Shown: positions 32,251-43,369 of the stretch, piece after piece
Numbering within the stretch: position 1 is the stretch's first letter
Layout: every line of letters begins with the position of its first letter
Notes under the pieces: model-generated
The model's database searches: none
Told to the model about the DNA's origin: nothing
The model's input: only the letters and a program-made list of their open reading frames with translations
Made by a program: the position numbers and the translations under genes
Source: Populus alba
Lineage: Eukaryota > Streptophyta > Magnoliopsida > Malpighiales > Salicaceae
Direction of reading: 5' to 3'
Assembly (NCBI RefSeq): GCF_005239225.2
Contig: NC_133284.1
Location: forward strand, 47,400,697 to 47,464,696
DNA: 64,000 nt

Positions 32251-33999
32251 TGACACGACCAAAAGCTTGATGTCTTTTCCCAAGTGCAGGAGTGTCGAAG
32301 TAATAAATAACCCGGCAAGACCGGGGTCGAACCACAGAGAGGTTAATTGTATAAATTTATAAATAACAAAAACAACAACAACAACCAACAATAATAACAA
32401 TAGTAATTACAATACTCAGTACATGGCGTTGTTACACCTGAGAATGATCCAAAAGACCGGGTCACAGGTTTCCAGCCTATATACTGAGTTTATGAAAAGA
32501 TCAAAGGGATATATTACAGAATGTAAATAACAACAATAACAATAATAATAATAACAATAGTAGTAGTAGTAGTAATAGAAGAAGATGAAGAAATTAATGA
32601 GAACTTTGAGTTGGAAGATTAATGTAAGGATTAACCAATGATAAAAAACGAATGTCAAGGTTAGAGGATCCACTAACGGTACTTCAAACAAGTATAATAT
32701 AAACTCTTATTACTCAATTGGAAATCACACATAAAGGAGGTTCCCATCAGATTAATAAATTGTTAACATGATTACATTAGTTATCTTATTCGAATAAAGC
32801 TAATACTTGTAAATGTTGGCAGGCATTCATGATTATAACTTATGTTAACAACAAATCAAGTCCCTTTCATAGCTCAGGTGTCGGTTATACCATACAGTAT
32901 GGGCTATGAAAGTACCAAGTATTTGTTGTACCAAGTGTTTATACAACATAAATCTAGATTAACCATTTAACAAGCAAAGTATTAAAAGTGAACAAGATAA
33001 CAAATATAAAACATGTTAGTTTTCCAATGTTAAGGTCCATGTTAAGTTTATATTATACTTATTCTTACACCATTAGTGTACCCTTTTCACCTTGACATAA
33101 TTAACTTAGCTAAACATAATGAAAGAAAGAAACATAAATGAACAAGGTAAGAACATAAATGAGAAAAGAAGTTAACTAAGTAAACGAAAGGAAATGAAGT
33201 GCATAAACTTGATATTAATGAAAGAAAAACATAAGCAATACAAAGAGAGAAAACAAGAGCATGATCTTGATCTGGAAACCAAGATGCCTCAATACATGGT
33301 AAGTGCCTCCTTTTATAGGCCAAAATTTGGAACTATTGATTTGTTGACTAATTGATGAGTGGGTGGCCACATCTTGACTAGATAACAATCCTTATCTTCT
33401 TGTCTGATCAAGACGTCATTGCTAACATCATAATTTGCCCAGAATCCTCAAAGAATGTTCTAGGAAATTGTCTCAGCTTTCCAACAAAAAAAAAGATGAG
33501 GTCATTTGGACTTCTAGAACTCAAGATATGGGCTGAACACTAAATAGTGTTTGGGCTGCAGGACAGCTTCGGACTTCTTCGTTGTTCCTTCAATTTTGGA
33601 CTTCAAAACGACCTTTTCAAATCTTGGGCTCCTCATGAAAGTTGTAGGCCTTTGTCTTACCTTTCCATCCATATAAAGTGGACCTAAATCCGAAATCTAG
33701 AGCTCCAGATATGATCCAATTACCGAGCAATGTTTCCGGTTTGGACTGCACCGACATCTCTTTTTTCTAAGTTTGGCCATCTCTTTTGTCCTTTAACTTT
33801 CAATGCTTAAACTCATCAATCAATCCTTTTATTTATGTGATAGTCCTGCATTTAAAATGAGCATTTACCATAAATTAAGGTATCTTATAATATCAAACTT
33901 GTTATTATAAAACATGCTTTAGTTAAGGAGTTATTGATACTTCAAGTGCAAAATGATGATATAAAACCTTGATAAACATGCACTTTTAAGTATTAATCA
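32251..33999 (-). repeat. LTR2: 5' LTR of element 2, shared with element 1
   Basis: 1749 bp, TG...CA ends (TGATTAATAC...GTGTCA). It is nearly identical to LTR3 over its length by eye, closer than to LTR1 (both read TATTAATCA at the end, where LTR1 and LTR4 read TACTAATCA). Confidence 0.93.
33309..33317 (-). promoter_or_regulatory. LTR2 TATA box
   Basis: Minus strand TATAAAAGG within the U3 end of LTR2. It is the likely promoter for element 2 RNA, which would include the cargo genes. Confidence 0.7.
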
Positions 34000-35809
34000 C
34001 TCCAAAATCAAGTAAGGCTCTTTCAATTTTATGTTCTCCAATAAAGCAAGAAATTGTAGGACAACCAGGGTCTTTATATTTCAAAGCATTATTGTTTTGA
34101 AGAATGGCACTTACTTGTTCGGCTAAAAAGGCTTTCTTTTTCACATTCAGTTTTCTCTTCACAGTGCACCGATCTTTCAAAAATTTAGCATAGGAAGGAA
34201 CCTGTTTAATAGCATCCAACAAAGGTATATTGATCCTTACCTGTTTGAAAATTTCAAAGATTTCAGAGTTGTGATTGACTTCCCTTTGTTTGGTCATGGC
34301 ATGAGGAAATGGAAGTGCTGGCGGGGAATCAGCCTTCTCTTTGCAATGTTCAGGTTCAACCCCTTCCTTACCCTCAGAGATAGACTCATCATCTTTCTCA
34401 CAAGGTTCAAGAATGGGTTTTTCAATAACCTTACCACTACGAAGAGTGATGACTGATTTGACTTGATCCATGTGTTGGCTTCCAAAACCTCTTGCATTTG
34501 CATTGTATTGCCCCTTTGGATTTTGTTGTGGTTGAGATGGAAACTTACCTTTCTCTTGGATACTGAGAGTAGATGTTAATTTTACAAGAGCATCTTTAAA
34601 ATCTGTCATGCTTTGAGCAAGTTGAGTGTTGATTGTCTCCTGCTTTTCAATGAATGCATGCAATGTTTCCTCAAGATTTCTTCTAGGAGGTGGAGCATAA
34701 GGAGGTGCATATCCATGAGAATTTTGAAAATTATGGTGTGCTTGAAACGGTGGCTGTGAAGTTTGTGCATTGTTGCTATCACTCTTCCAACTAAAATTTG
34801 GGTGATTTCTCCAACTAGGGTTATACGTTTGTGAGTATGGGTTATGGTTGGGTCTTTGGAAACTATTTAAAGCATGGGCCTGTTCATGGAGGCATTCCCT
34901 AAAAAAAGGCACAGTTGGACAATCATTTGTTGAATGTTCATTGGTTTCACAGATTTGACACACAATGTCTTGAACAGATTTTAATTGACCACTCTTTTTC
35001 AATTCAAGTGCTTCGACTTTTCTAGCTAAAGATGCAAACTTGGCTTGGAGGTCATGATCTTCCCTAAGGTTGTGCATACCTCCACTAGATGTATGAGGTT
35101 GAGTTTTACTTGGTGCCTCATAAGTACCTGTGGTATCCCAATTTTAAGCATTTTCGGTTAGCAAGTCTAGGTACTCCATTGCTTCATTAGGGTCTTTATC
35201 TTCAAAGGTTCCATTGCACATCAGTTCAACCATTTGCCTATCACTAGGTGTTAAACCTTCATAAAAATGTGAAACCAATCTCCATGTTTCAAAACCATGA
35301 TGTGGGCAAGTATTAAGCAAATCTCGATACCTATCCCAACATTGGTAAAATGTTTCTCCTGGCTTTTGAGTGAAAGTGATGATTTGTCTTTTGAAAGAGT
35401 TTGTTCTATGAGACGGAAAAAACTTCTTTAAAAATTGTTGTTGCATATCATCCCAAGCACGAATGGATCCTGGTCTCAAATTTTATAGCCATGTTTTAGC
35501 TTTATCTTTTAATGAAAAAGGAAAAACCTTTAATCGAATGGTGTTCATGCTACAATTTGAGTCATTATAGGTATTACAGACCTCCTCAAATTCCCTTAAA
35601 TGCAAGTATGGATTTTCTAGGTCTAAACCATGAAAAGAAGGTAAAAGTTGAATAATGTCTGGCTTAAAATTAAAATGAGATGCATCAGGAGGGAAAACTA
35701 TGCATGAGGGTGCACTTGTTCTTGTGGGATTTGTATGGTCTCTAAGTGTTCTCATACGGTTATTCTCATTATTCTCATTATGAAGCGATTGATTATCTTC
35801 TTCGGCCAT
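34000..35809 (-). pseudogene. element 1 gag and protease start
   Basis: Starts at MAEEDNQ (35809). The first piece ends at a stop at 35483 (after AKTWL), the second spans 35479-35144 and ends at a stop after LTENA, and the third spans 35077-33986. Read together they give a nearly collinear Athila-type gag with zinc knuckle CQICETNEHSTNDC and the Gln/Pro-rich linker, then the first part of the protease domain. Two stop codons, each within an otherwise continuous frame, are the only damage upstream of the truncation, so this gag is better preserved than that of element 2. Confidence 0.85.
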
Positions 35810-36017
35810 ATTTTCTGAAAATGATGAGGATACCCTACAAAGTCGACCACTTAATGTACGTGACCAAACTCTCATGCACGTGTAAAAAGAGAATAAAAGG
35901 AAGAAAAGAAAAGAGAAGAAAACGAAACAAAAGAAAACAAAAGAAACAAAAGTTAAATAAAATGAAAAGTGAAAAGATAAAATAAAATAAATATTATAAT
36001 TTATACAAGAATTTACC

Positions 36018-36035
36018 TCCCCGGCAACGGCGCCA
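36018..36035 (-). other. element 1 primer-binding site
   Basis: Minus strand TGGCGCCGTTGCCGGGGA, six bases from LTR1. Same sequence as at 32227-32244. Confidence 0.85.
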
Positions 36036-36041
36036 AAAACT

Positions 36042-37786
36042 TGACACGACCAAAAGCTTGCTGTTTTTTCCCAAGTGCAGGAGTGTCGAAGTAATAAATA
36101 ACCCGGCAAGACCGGGGTCGAACCACAGAGAGGTTAATTGTATAAATTATAAATAACAACACAACAAATAACAACAATAACAACAATAACGATAATAATA
36201 ATAGTAGTAGTAGTAGTAATAGTAGTAATAGTAATAATAATAATAATACTCAGTACGTGGCGTTGTTATACCTGAGAATGATCTAAAAGATCGGGTCACA
36301 GGTTTCCAACCTATATACTGAGTTTATGAACAGATAATAATAATAATAATAATAATAGTAATAATAACAATAATAAAGAAAAGAAGGAAGAAATTAATGA
36401 GAACTTTGAGTTGGAAGATTAATGTAAGGATTAAACAATGATAAAAACAAATGTCAAGGTTAGAGGATCCACTAATGGTACTTCAAACAAGTATAATATA
36501 AACTCTTATTACTCAATTGGAAACCACACATAAAGGAGGTTCCAATCAGATTATAAATTGTTAACATGATTACATGAGTTATCTTATTTGAATAAAGCTA
36601 ATACTGGTAAATGTTGGCAGGCATTCATGATTATAACTTATATTAACAACAAATCAAGTCCCTTTCATAGCTTAGGTGTCGGTTATACCATACAGTATGG
36701 GCTATGAAAGTACCAAGTATTTGTTGTACCAAGTGTTATACAATATAAATCTAGATTAACCATTTATCAAGCAAAGTATTAAAAGTGAACAAGATAACAA
36801 ATATAAAACATGTTAGTATCCAACGTTAAGGTCCATGTTAAGTTTATATTATACTTATTCTTACACCATTAGTGTACCCTTTTCACCTTGACATAATTAA
36901 CTTAGCTGAACATAATGAAAGAAAGAAACATAAATGAACAAGATAAGAACATAAATGAGAAAGAGGTTAACTAAGTAAAGGAAAGGAAATGAAGTGCATA
37001 AACTTGATATTAATGAAAGCAAGACATAAGCAATACAAAGAGAGAAAGCAAGAGCATGATCTTGATCTGGAAACCAAGATGCCTCAATATATGGTAAGTG
37101 CCTCCTTTTATAGGCCAAAATTTGGAACTATTGATTTGTTGACTAATTGATAAGTGGGTGGCCACATCTTGACTTGATAACAATCCTTATCTTCTTGTCT
37201 GAACAAGATGTCATTGCTAACATCATAATTTGCCCAGAATCCTTAGGAATGTTCTAGGAAATTGTCTCAGCTTTCCAACAAAAAAAAGATGAGGTCATTT
37301 GGACTTCTAGAACTCAAGATATGGGCTGAACACTAAATAGTGTTTGGGCTGCAGGACAGCTTCGGACTTCTTCGTTGTTCCTTCAATTTGGACTTCAAAA
37401 CGACCTTTTTAAATCTTGGGCTCCCATAAAAGTTGTAGGCCTTTGTCTTACCTTTCCATCCATATAAAATGGACCTAAATCCGATATCTAGAGCTCCAGA
37501 TATGATCCAATTACCGAGCAATGTTCCGGTTTGGACTGCACCGGCATCTCTTTTCTAAGTTTGGCCATCTCTTTGTCCTTTCACTTTCAATACTTAAACT
37601 CATCAATCAATCCTTTTATTTATGTGATAGGCCTGCATTTAAGATGAGCATTTACCATAAATTAAGGTATCTTATAGTATCAAACTTGTTATTATAAAAC
37701 ATGCTTTAGTTAAGGAGTTATTGATACTTCAAGTGCAAAATGATGATATAAAACCTTGATAAACATGCACTTTTAAGTACTAATCA
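36042..37786 (-). repeat. LTR1: 5' LTR of element 1
   Basis: 1745 bp with intact TG...CA ends. It has a rich run of TAA/TAG triplet microsatellites (36150-36245 and 36335-36375), longer than in LTR2 and LTR3. The right flank is GACCT; no matching 5-bp duplication is found at the left end of the chain (CCTAC). Confidence 0.93.
37104..37112 (-). promoter_or_regulatory. LTR1 TATA box
   Basis: Minus strand TATAAAAGG at the conserved LTR position. Confidence 0.65.
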
Positions 37787-38035
37787 GACCTCTTTACTAA
37801 GGAGGACTTTTCTTAAACCATAAATGGACCAACAACTAGAAATACAATAACACCTTAGCTTTTTATCAGACAATCAAACAATGCAGCTTACCTTAGGTAA
37901 GGTGTATTTGGGGTGCTAATACCTTCCCTTTACGCAATCAGTCCCCATACCCGATCTCTGAGACTAGTTAGGGTTCCTAGTAACCAAAATACTAGGTGGA
38001 ACATTTTTGCCATGATAAAAGACAAGATTTTCTTG
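37787..38035. repeat. fragment of another LTR type
   Basis: Words such as GACTAGTTAGGGTTCCTAGT and ATACTAGGTGG recur at 41005-41050, so this is a small piece of the LTR-like block described at 38396-41160. It ends near a short palindrome (GACAAGA TTT TCTTGTC, 38021-38037). Confidence 0.6.
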
Positions 38036-38039
38036 TCTC

Positions 38040-38395
38040 CCCATATTTGCCAGATAGATAGATACATTTAGATTGAAGTAGAACATTTTCACCATGACGT
38101 CGCACACGTGCGACAAACCTCATCATCTCTCATATGTACCCTTTGCTCCCTGTACATGAAGTTTGCTAATTGACTCTACAATAGTGAGATTTCACAAATC
38201 ATAAGATTCTTCTATTGCAGAGATCTTAGCTTCAAACTTTTGTGGTACAGACATCATAAGTTTTTCTACCACCTTATGATCTTTAAATGTTTTTCCAAGA
38301 AGTCTCATTTGATTTACAATATCCATTAATCTGCTAGAATAATCTTTGACAGATTCATAGTCTTTCATCTTCATCAACATAGATTCTCTTTTTCA
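38040..38395 (-). pseudogene. copia B gag, middle part
   Basis: Minus-strand reading MLMKMKDYESVKDYSSRL, VNQMRLLGKTFKDHKVVEK and KFEAKISAIEESYDL is the conserved UBN2-type copia gag. A stop follows at 38192, but the next residues (VELISKLHVQG) continue the family. It lies between two foreign blocks, and its N-terminal partner is at 41165-41400. Gag would package element RNA. No zinc knuckle is visible after it. Confidence 0.8.
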
Positions 38396-41160
38396 TTGTT
38401 ACTCATTTTTGGACTCCACGTGCTAGAGATGGTGTATACTTCTTTTGAGCCAAGTGTAGGAGTTTAGCTCATGTTTGCTGCAAGATTAACCAAAGCAGAG
38501 AAGGAAAAAATGTTTGTTGAACCCTGTTTGAGTTGTTTGGATAAATCATCACGTTTCTTAGATTGACTAGGAGTCTTCATAATGTTAAACTCGTCCCTTC
38601 TTTATCTGGTTTTTAAGTTTGGATAAATCTCACAGAATTTGCACTAAAAAAAACCAATTATGCTACTGTCGCAATTTTTTTGTTCCAACTTAGACTTTGA
38701 TTCCGACTTGGTTTTGTATGATATATGATCATCATAGCTATAAGATTAGGAGACCCTTTTTGACCAACAAGATTGCTGCCAGATTATGTTCTCTAAAACG
38801 ATTTTATCTCACTTTGAATCCTTCATCAAAGTTGTAGCCCTGGACTCGTAGATGAATTTGGGATTTTGAATCTCTTGATTTTGATATCAAAAGCTCAAGA
38901 TATTCTCATTTAAATATCTAATGTGAAAGTAGAGAATCATGCCGCGAGAAAGGTTTAACCCAAGTTCTCAGCATGCACCTTTACCCATCTGATTTCTGTC
39001 CTTTTCTCTGTAATTTCCTATTGATTTCCATGTTTCTCTAGAGCTGCAGACTATGTTGTTTTTGCCTCAGTTCAAAGGAAATAGCTGGTGCCTTATGGTC
39101 CCAGCTATGGAAGGATAAAAAAGAGCTGCACCATCCTCTCATTACTGGAAACAAATCACTGGAAATCATTAGAATATTCTGGTTTCCTATCTTTGCTCAC
39201 CTGAGATCACCCTAGAGTTAATGTAATATTTGTTTCATAAATAGAGCTGCGTTTTAGGTTATATAAGCCTCCTTTGCTGGGAGAAGAGGGACAAAAAAAA
39301 GGACAGAAAAGAGGAGAAAGAAAGGAAGAGAAACGAGAGAGAGAGCCGACAACGACACTGTCAAAAGCAAAAAAAATACAGAGGTAGGGGTGTGAACTAA
39401 ACTAGCATAACACGCTTTCATCGCCATCTCCCTCATCATCTCCATAGAGAAGTAGGCAATAGGAGAAGGAAAAAAGGGAGCAACAAAAAAAATGAAAAGA
39501 GAACAAAGGGAGTAGAGATAAAACACAAAGAACAGAAGGAGTTTCTGTTCGTTACTATGAAAAGAGAAAAAAAAGAAAAAAGAAAGCAAAACAGAGAAAG
39601 AGGGAAAGATAAGAGAAGAAAACAAGAAGAAGCAAGGAAAGAGGCCAAAACCAGCGCGGCCATTGTTTTTTTTTTTTTTTTTTGCTAGAACAAGTAACCA
39701 CCAACCAGGTGTAGCAACTGCAGTGCCATCTCCTTCATCTGTTTCAACGCCCAGTAAGTTTCCATGCATTCTCTTCACTTTGCATTTTAATTACATAGTT
39801 ACTAGGCATCCCTTTTGTGGTAACTATTCAAGTGAATTATACATCACATGAACAATAGTTGAATTTTTGTCCAGCCAGGTCCCTTGCTAAGGCAACCGAC
39901 CTAGTCGGATCTACTCCTTCCATTTTTTTTCCAAACAAAAAAACAAAAAAAGAAAGAGAAAGAGATTTATGATTTTCTAGCATATTTATTTGAAGGTTTG
40001 AATTTGTTTTTGTAAAAAAAAATGTCAATCGTGCATTTAAAATACCCTGTTTTCAACACAAATGCAACAAATATACCTATGGATATAAAAAAATATTTTC
40101 ATGCATACGGCCAATACCCTATCATGTTTTGAACGTTTTTTTATATATATCAAAATATTGGTAGTTTTGAAATGTGTTTTCGCATGGATTTCTTAAACAC
40201 AACAAAAATTATTTTCTTGCATTTCTAGATTTTACAACATGTTTGTAAATCTCCAATGGGTATTAGCCAATATTAAAAAAAAATACGAAAATCTTGTTTT
40301 GGGGGGAATTCATCTATTATTCACCGTTAATGTTTGGATAAAGAAATACCAAAGGGATGAATATCCAAAATATTATTAGGAATAACTTGTTATTATTCAT
40401 TGTTAATATTTGGATAAAGAAACCTTAAGTGGTAAATATCCAAAATAATTTTCTAGAAATAATAAGTCATTACACATCCTTGAAAGAAGCCTTGATTATA
40501 ATTGAAGACATTTCAATTTTTTACTCCACGGTTTATGAGCTGTGAGAATATGAAACACTAAGGCAAAAATAGGCTTTTAAAGTGCCCTGAATTTCCTTAG
40601 ATTTTTAAATTTTGGTCCCTTCTCCTTGCGATTTATGCGTCGCAAACTATTGTAATACTAAGGGGGGGAAATGAGCTTTTAAAACACATGGAATCTCCTT
40701 GGATTTCTATCTTAATAAATTTAGTTTGAATTAAACACAAATTTTAAAAGATCTGCATTGGTTCTTCTGGGCACTTTGTAGACATATCTAAAGGTATGAT
40801 CCATATTGGCTAAGGGTTCTTGTTTTTAGACTTTGAACTCAAATTCATTCATCATAGCAAACCTATCCTAGGAAAACTAATTAAAAGAACACCAACACCA
40901 TAGCAATTATAAGGCAAACCAAACACCAAGCAGTTTACCTTAAGTAGGGCGTACTAGGGGTGTTAATACCTTTTATTTACACAATCAATCCCTCGCTTTA
41001 GAATATCTGAAAGACTAGTTAGGGTTCCTAGTGACCATAATACTAGGTGGCGACTCCCTTATTCGCAAAAACAAAAAAAAACCCGAAATCAATCGAGGGT
41101 TGCGACGCTCCGCCATGAGGTTGCGATATTTTTAAAGCAAGAAGCCTAACTCTTTTGACT
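38396..41160. mobile_element. LTR-like insertion in copia B gag (probable gypsy solo LTR)
   Basis: 2.7 kb without coding potential between two halves of the copia gag. Toward its right end are GACTAGTTAGGGTTCCTAGT and AGGTGGCGACTCCCTT; a sequence of the type TGGCGACTCC follows the LTR in many Tat/Ogre-like gypsy elements. A TATATAAGCC-like word at about 39260 starts a purine-rich tract (39285-39650). The left boundary is uncertain, and no internal element genes are present. Confidence 0.5.
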
Positions 41161-41164
41161 CTAT

Positions 41165-41400
41165 TGCTACCTTCAAATTCAACTCCATACTTGTATTGGT
41201 GTTTCCAGGTTCATTATTTTGGTGAAAATATAATCTGCAAGTCCCAAATGTAGGCAAGTGATGGCTTTGTCCTTCTTGAGTTTTTCTTCTTCATGTGCTT
41301 TCATCTGAGCAATTGTGGGGTTTGTTGTCGGTGGTGATGGATCAGAATCAGACATTACAACATGCCACAAGCCTTGAGATCTTAGATAAAACCTATCTTA
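41165..41400 (-). pseudogene. copia B gag, N-terminal part
   Basis: Minus-strand reading WHVVMSDSDPSPPTTNP, MKAHEEEKLKKDKAITCLH and IFTKIMNLETPIQVW matches the start of UBN2-type copia gag. It stops at 41179 and the following residues are frameshifted before the 2.7-kb insertion. Its 5' LTR and primer-binding site are 170 bp upstream. Confidence 0.78.
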
Positions 41401-41569
41401 ATAGCCAAAATATGATAATGTTCACCATTGAATACTAGAATTGCAGATGCAGTATTACTTGAAGTAGATATAAAATCAATAGAAAAATAAATCACTAGTG
41501 TTATGCTCACCCTCTCTATGTTTACTCAACCTTACCATGTTTAGCACTCAAAATACTTGCCCCACAGCC

Positions 41570-41581
41570 CGTATGATACCA
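41570..41581 (-). other. copia B primer-binding site
   Basis: Minus strand TGGTATCATACG next to the 5' LTR. It resembles the initiator tRNA-Met primer site, with one or two changes. Confidence 0.65.
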
Positions 41582-41582
41582 C

Positions 41583-41894
41583 TGTTGAAATTTTGTTAAT
41601 TAAACAAATAGCTAATTCCAGGGAAACAGAAAGGATTCTTAACAAGGAAGAGTGAAGCAAAGAAAAAATAATGCTTTCATAAATAAAGAATACCTATTTA
41701 AAGGTTTACATCTCAACTGCAAGTACTGAAAAATAGCAACAACAATCAGAGTTTGTTGGCACTACTAATACTTAACAGAAAAAAAAAAAATCTAGCTGCA
41801 AAATCTGTTTTAAAACAGGAATACGAAAGACCAAGTCACACAGCAGCATTTATTCCAGTCTTCAGATTCTGGCAAATTCTCAGAAATTATAACA
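41583..41894 (-). repeat. copia B 5' LTR (312 bp)
   Basis: TG...CA ends (sense TGTTATAATT...TTTCAACA). Partner of 17094-17343. It is followed directly by lectin kinase coding sequence at 41895. Confidence 0.88.
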
Positions 41895-43044
41895 GAGTCC
41901 AATAGTTCTGAAGCTCCTGGATTCTGGTAATAATGTCTTAAGAGATGAGAAAAGTGACTCTGGAAGATACCTGTGGCATAGTTTTGATCATCCATCCGAT
42001 ACACTGATTCCAGGAATGAAGCTTGGCTGGGATTTATGGACCGGACTAGAAAGGCGCCTATCATCCTGGAGGAGCTCAGATGATCCTTCTCCGGGAGACT
42101 TAACTTGGGGGATTAAACTACAAAATAACCCTGAGACAATTATCTGGAGAGGATTACAACAGTACTTCAGGAGTGGCCCTTGGACAGGCATTGCATTCAC
42201 AGGTGCTCCAGAACTTTTCCAAAACCCAGTTTTTAAGTTAAATTTTGTCTCGAGTGAGGATGAAGTATATTTATCCTACGACCTCAAAAATATATCAGCA
42301 TTCTCCAGGATAGCTGTACATCAGACTACCAATTATCGTGAAGCCTACACATGGAAGGAAGCAACCCAAACTTGGGTCCTCTACGCTTCTGTGCCAAGAG
42401 ACTCGTGCGATAATTATGCCCTTTGTTGTGCCAACCGGAAATTGGATCATTAATGACTTGCCAATTTGTCGGTGTTTAAAAAAATTCAAGCCTAAATCAC
42501 CAGAGAAATGGGACTTAATGGATTGGTCTGATGGTTGCGTGCGCAATAAACCATTGGTCTGATGGATTCGTGAAATTATCTGGGGCTGAAATGGCCTGTT
42601 GCTACTCATTCTTGGCTAGACAAGAGTATGAATCTCAATGAATGCAGAGCTAAATGTTTGCAGAACAGTTCCTGTATTGCATACAGTAATTCAGATGTTA
42701 GAGAAGGCGGCAGTGGCTGCATAATTTGGTATGGTGACCTGATAGATATTAGACAGTTTCCAGCTGGAGGTCAGGAACTATACATTCGCACGAATCCTTC
42801 AGAATCAGGTATATGCTAAACATTTGTTTTTTTCAATCCATGAGCACCTAGATGCGGCACCATTTACTTGTTTATAGCTTCTTTACTTGTGATTTATCTT
42901 TATTCTAACAATAGTGCACTTTCTTAGAGGCAAAAGCTGAGCCTACGGTAGAGATTGCGGTGATAGTTTCAATAGTCATTGCCATGGTCTCCGGGCTGCT
43001 TGTGTTCTGTTATTGCATTTGCAAACGAAAGGAAAAGTGCAGAG
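41895..43044 (+). pseudogene. G-type lectin S-receptor-like kinase, lectin to transmembrane part
   Basis: Continues the gene begun at 16311. The frame from 41895 reads the end of the lectin domain (LLDSGNNVLRDEKSDSG, WHSFDHPSDTLIPGMKLGW) and the S-locus glycoprotein domain (FRSGPWTGIAFTGAPEL). A stop at 42451 and a frameshift follow; shifted frames give INDLPICRCLKKFKPKSPEK, then the PAN/apple domain (MNLNECRAKCLQNSSCIAYS) to a donor at 42809. The next exon, 42928-43044, is a transmembrane helix (VEIAVIVSIVIAMVSG...) and basic stop-transfer, with a donor at 43045. No kinase domain is found downstream; another copia begins at about 43370. These proteins normally sit in the plasma membrane and signal on ligand binding. 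Family is certain; the copy is dead. Confidence 0.88.
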
Positions 43045-43369
43045 GTAAAGTTACTGGTACATTTCTCTAAAAGAATGCCCATCCTGTTTATCATGAAGTT
43101 CTAAAAAAGTCTGTAGTTCATGGAAAAGTATAGCTTTAAGCCATTAACTATTGTCCACTCATTATGACTGCAGCTTTAACAAGTGTATGATCATCTTTAG
43201 TGAAAGCTTCGATACTTGTCATGACTGAGTGCTTGTTTCAATATTTAAAGTTTTCTTTGATGAGAAAAGAAGAAAAAAGAAAATGACTATTCCTTAATTC
43301 AACAATCTTATGCTAGCAAGTCAATATAATAGTTCTATATTGCAATTTCAGTTTCGAATCGTTAGATTT

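Larger units (their letters stand above)
34000..36041 (-). mobile_element. Athila-type element 1 interior, truncated in protease
   Basis: Runs from LTR1 (5') to LTR2. It holds the primer-binding site and gag through the protease start, then ends at 34000 inside the protease (after HKIERALLDFG), where LTR2 begins exactly at its terminus. Everything from the protease active site to the 3' region is missing. Confidence 0.9.
17094..41894 (-). mobile_element. Ty1/copia retrotransposon B, host of nested insertions
   Basis: Outer LTRs of one copia element are recognisable at 17094-17343 (3', clipped) and 41583-41894 (5'). In element order: gag start at 41400-41165, gag middle at 38395-38040, pol at 19784-17350. 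It was split at least twice: by a 2.7-kb LTR-like block (38396-41160) and by the Athila chain (19785-37786). The element itself lies within the lectin kinase pseudogene. Confidence 0.82.

Noticed and set aside
39254..39778. 174-residue Phe/Leu/Ser-rich minus-strand frame
   Set aside because: Comes from a purine-rich leader-like tract on the plus strand; low complexity and no domain.
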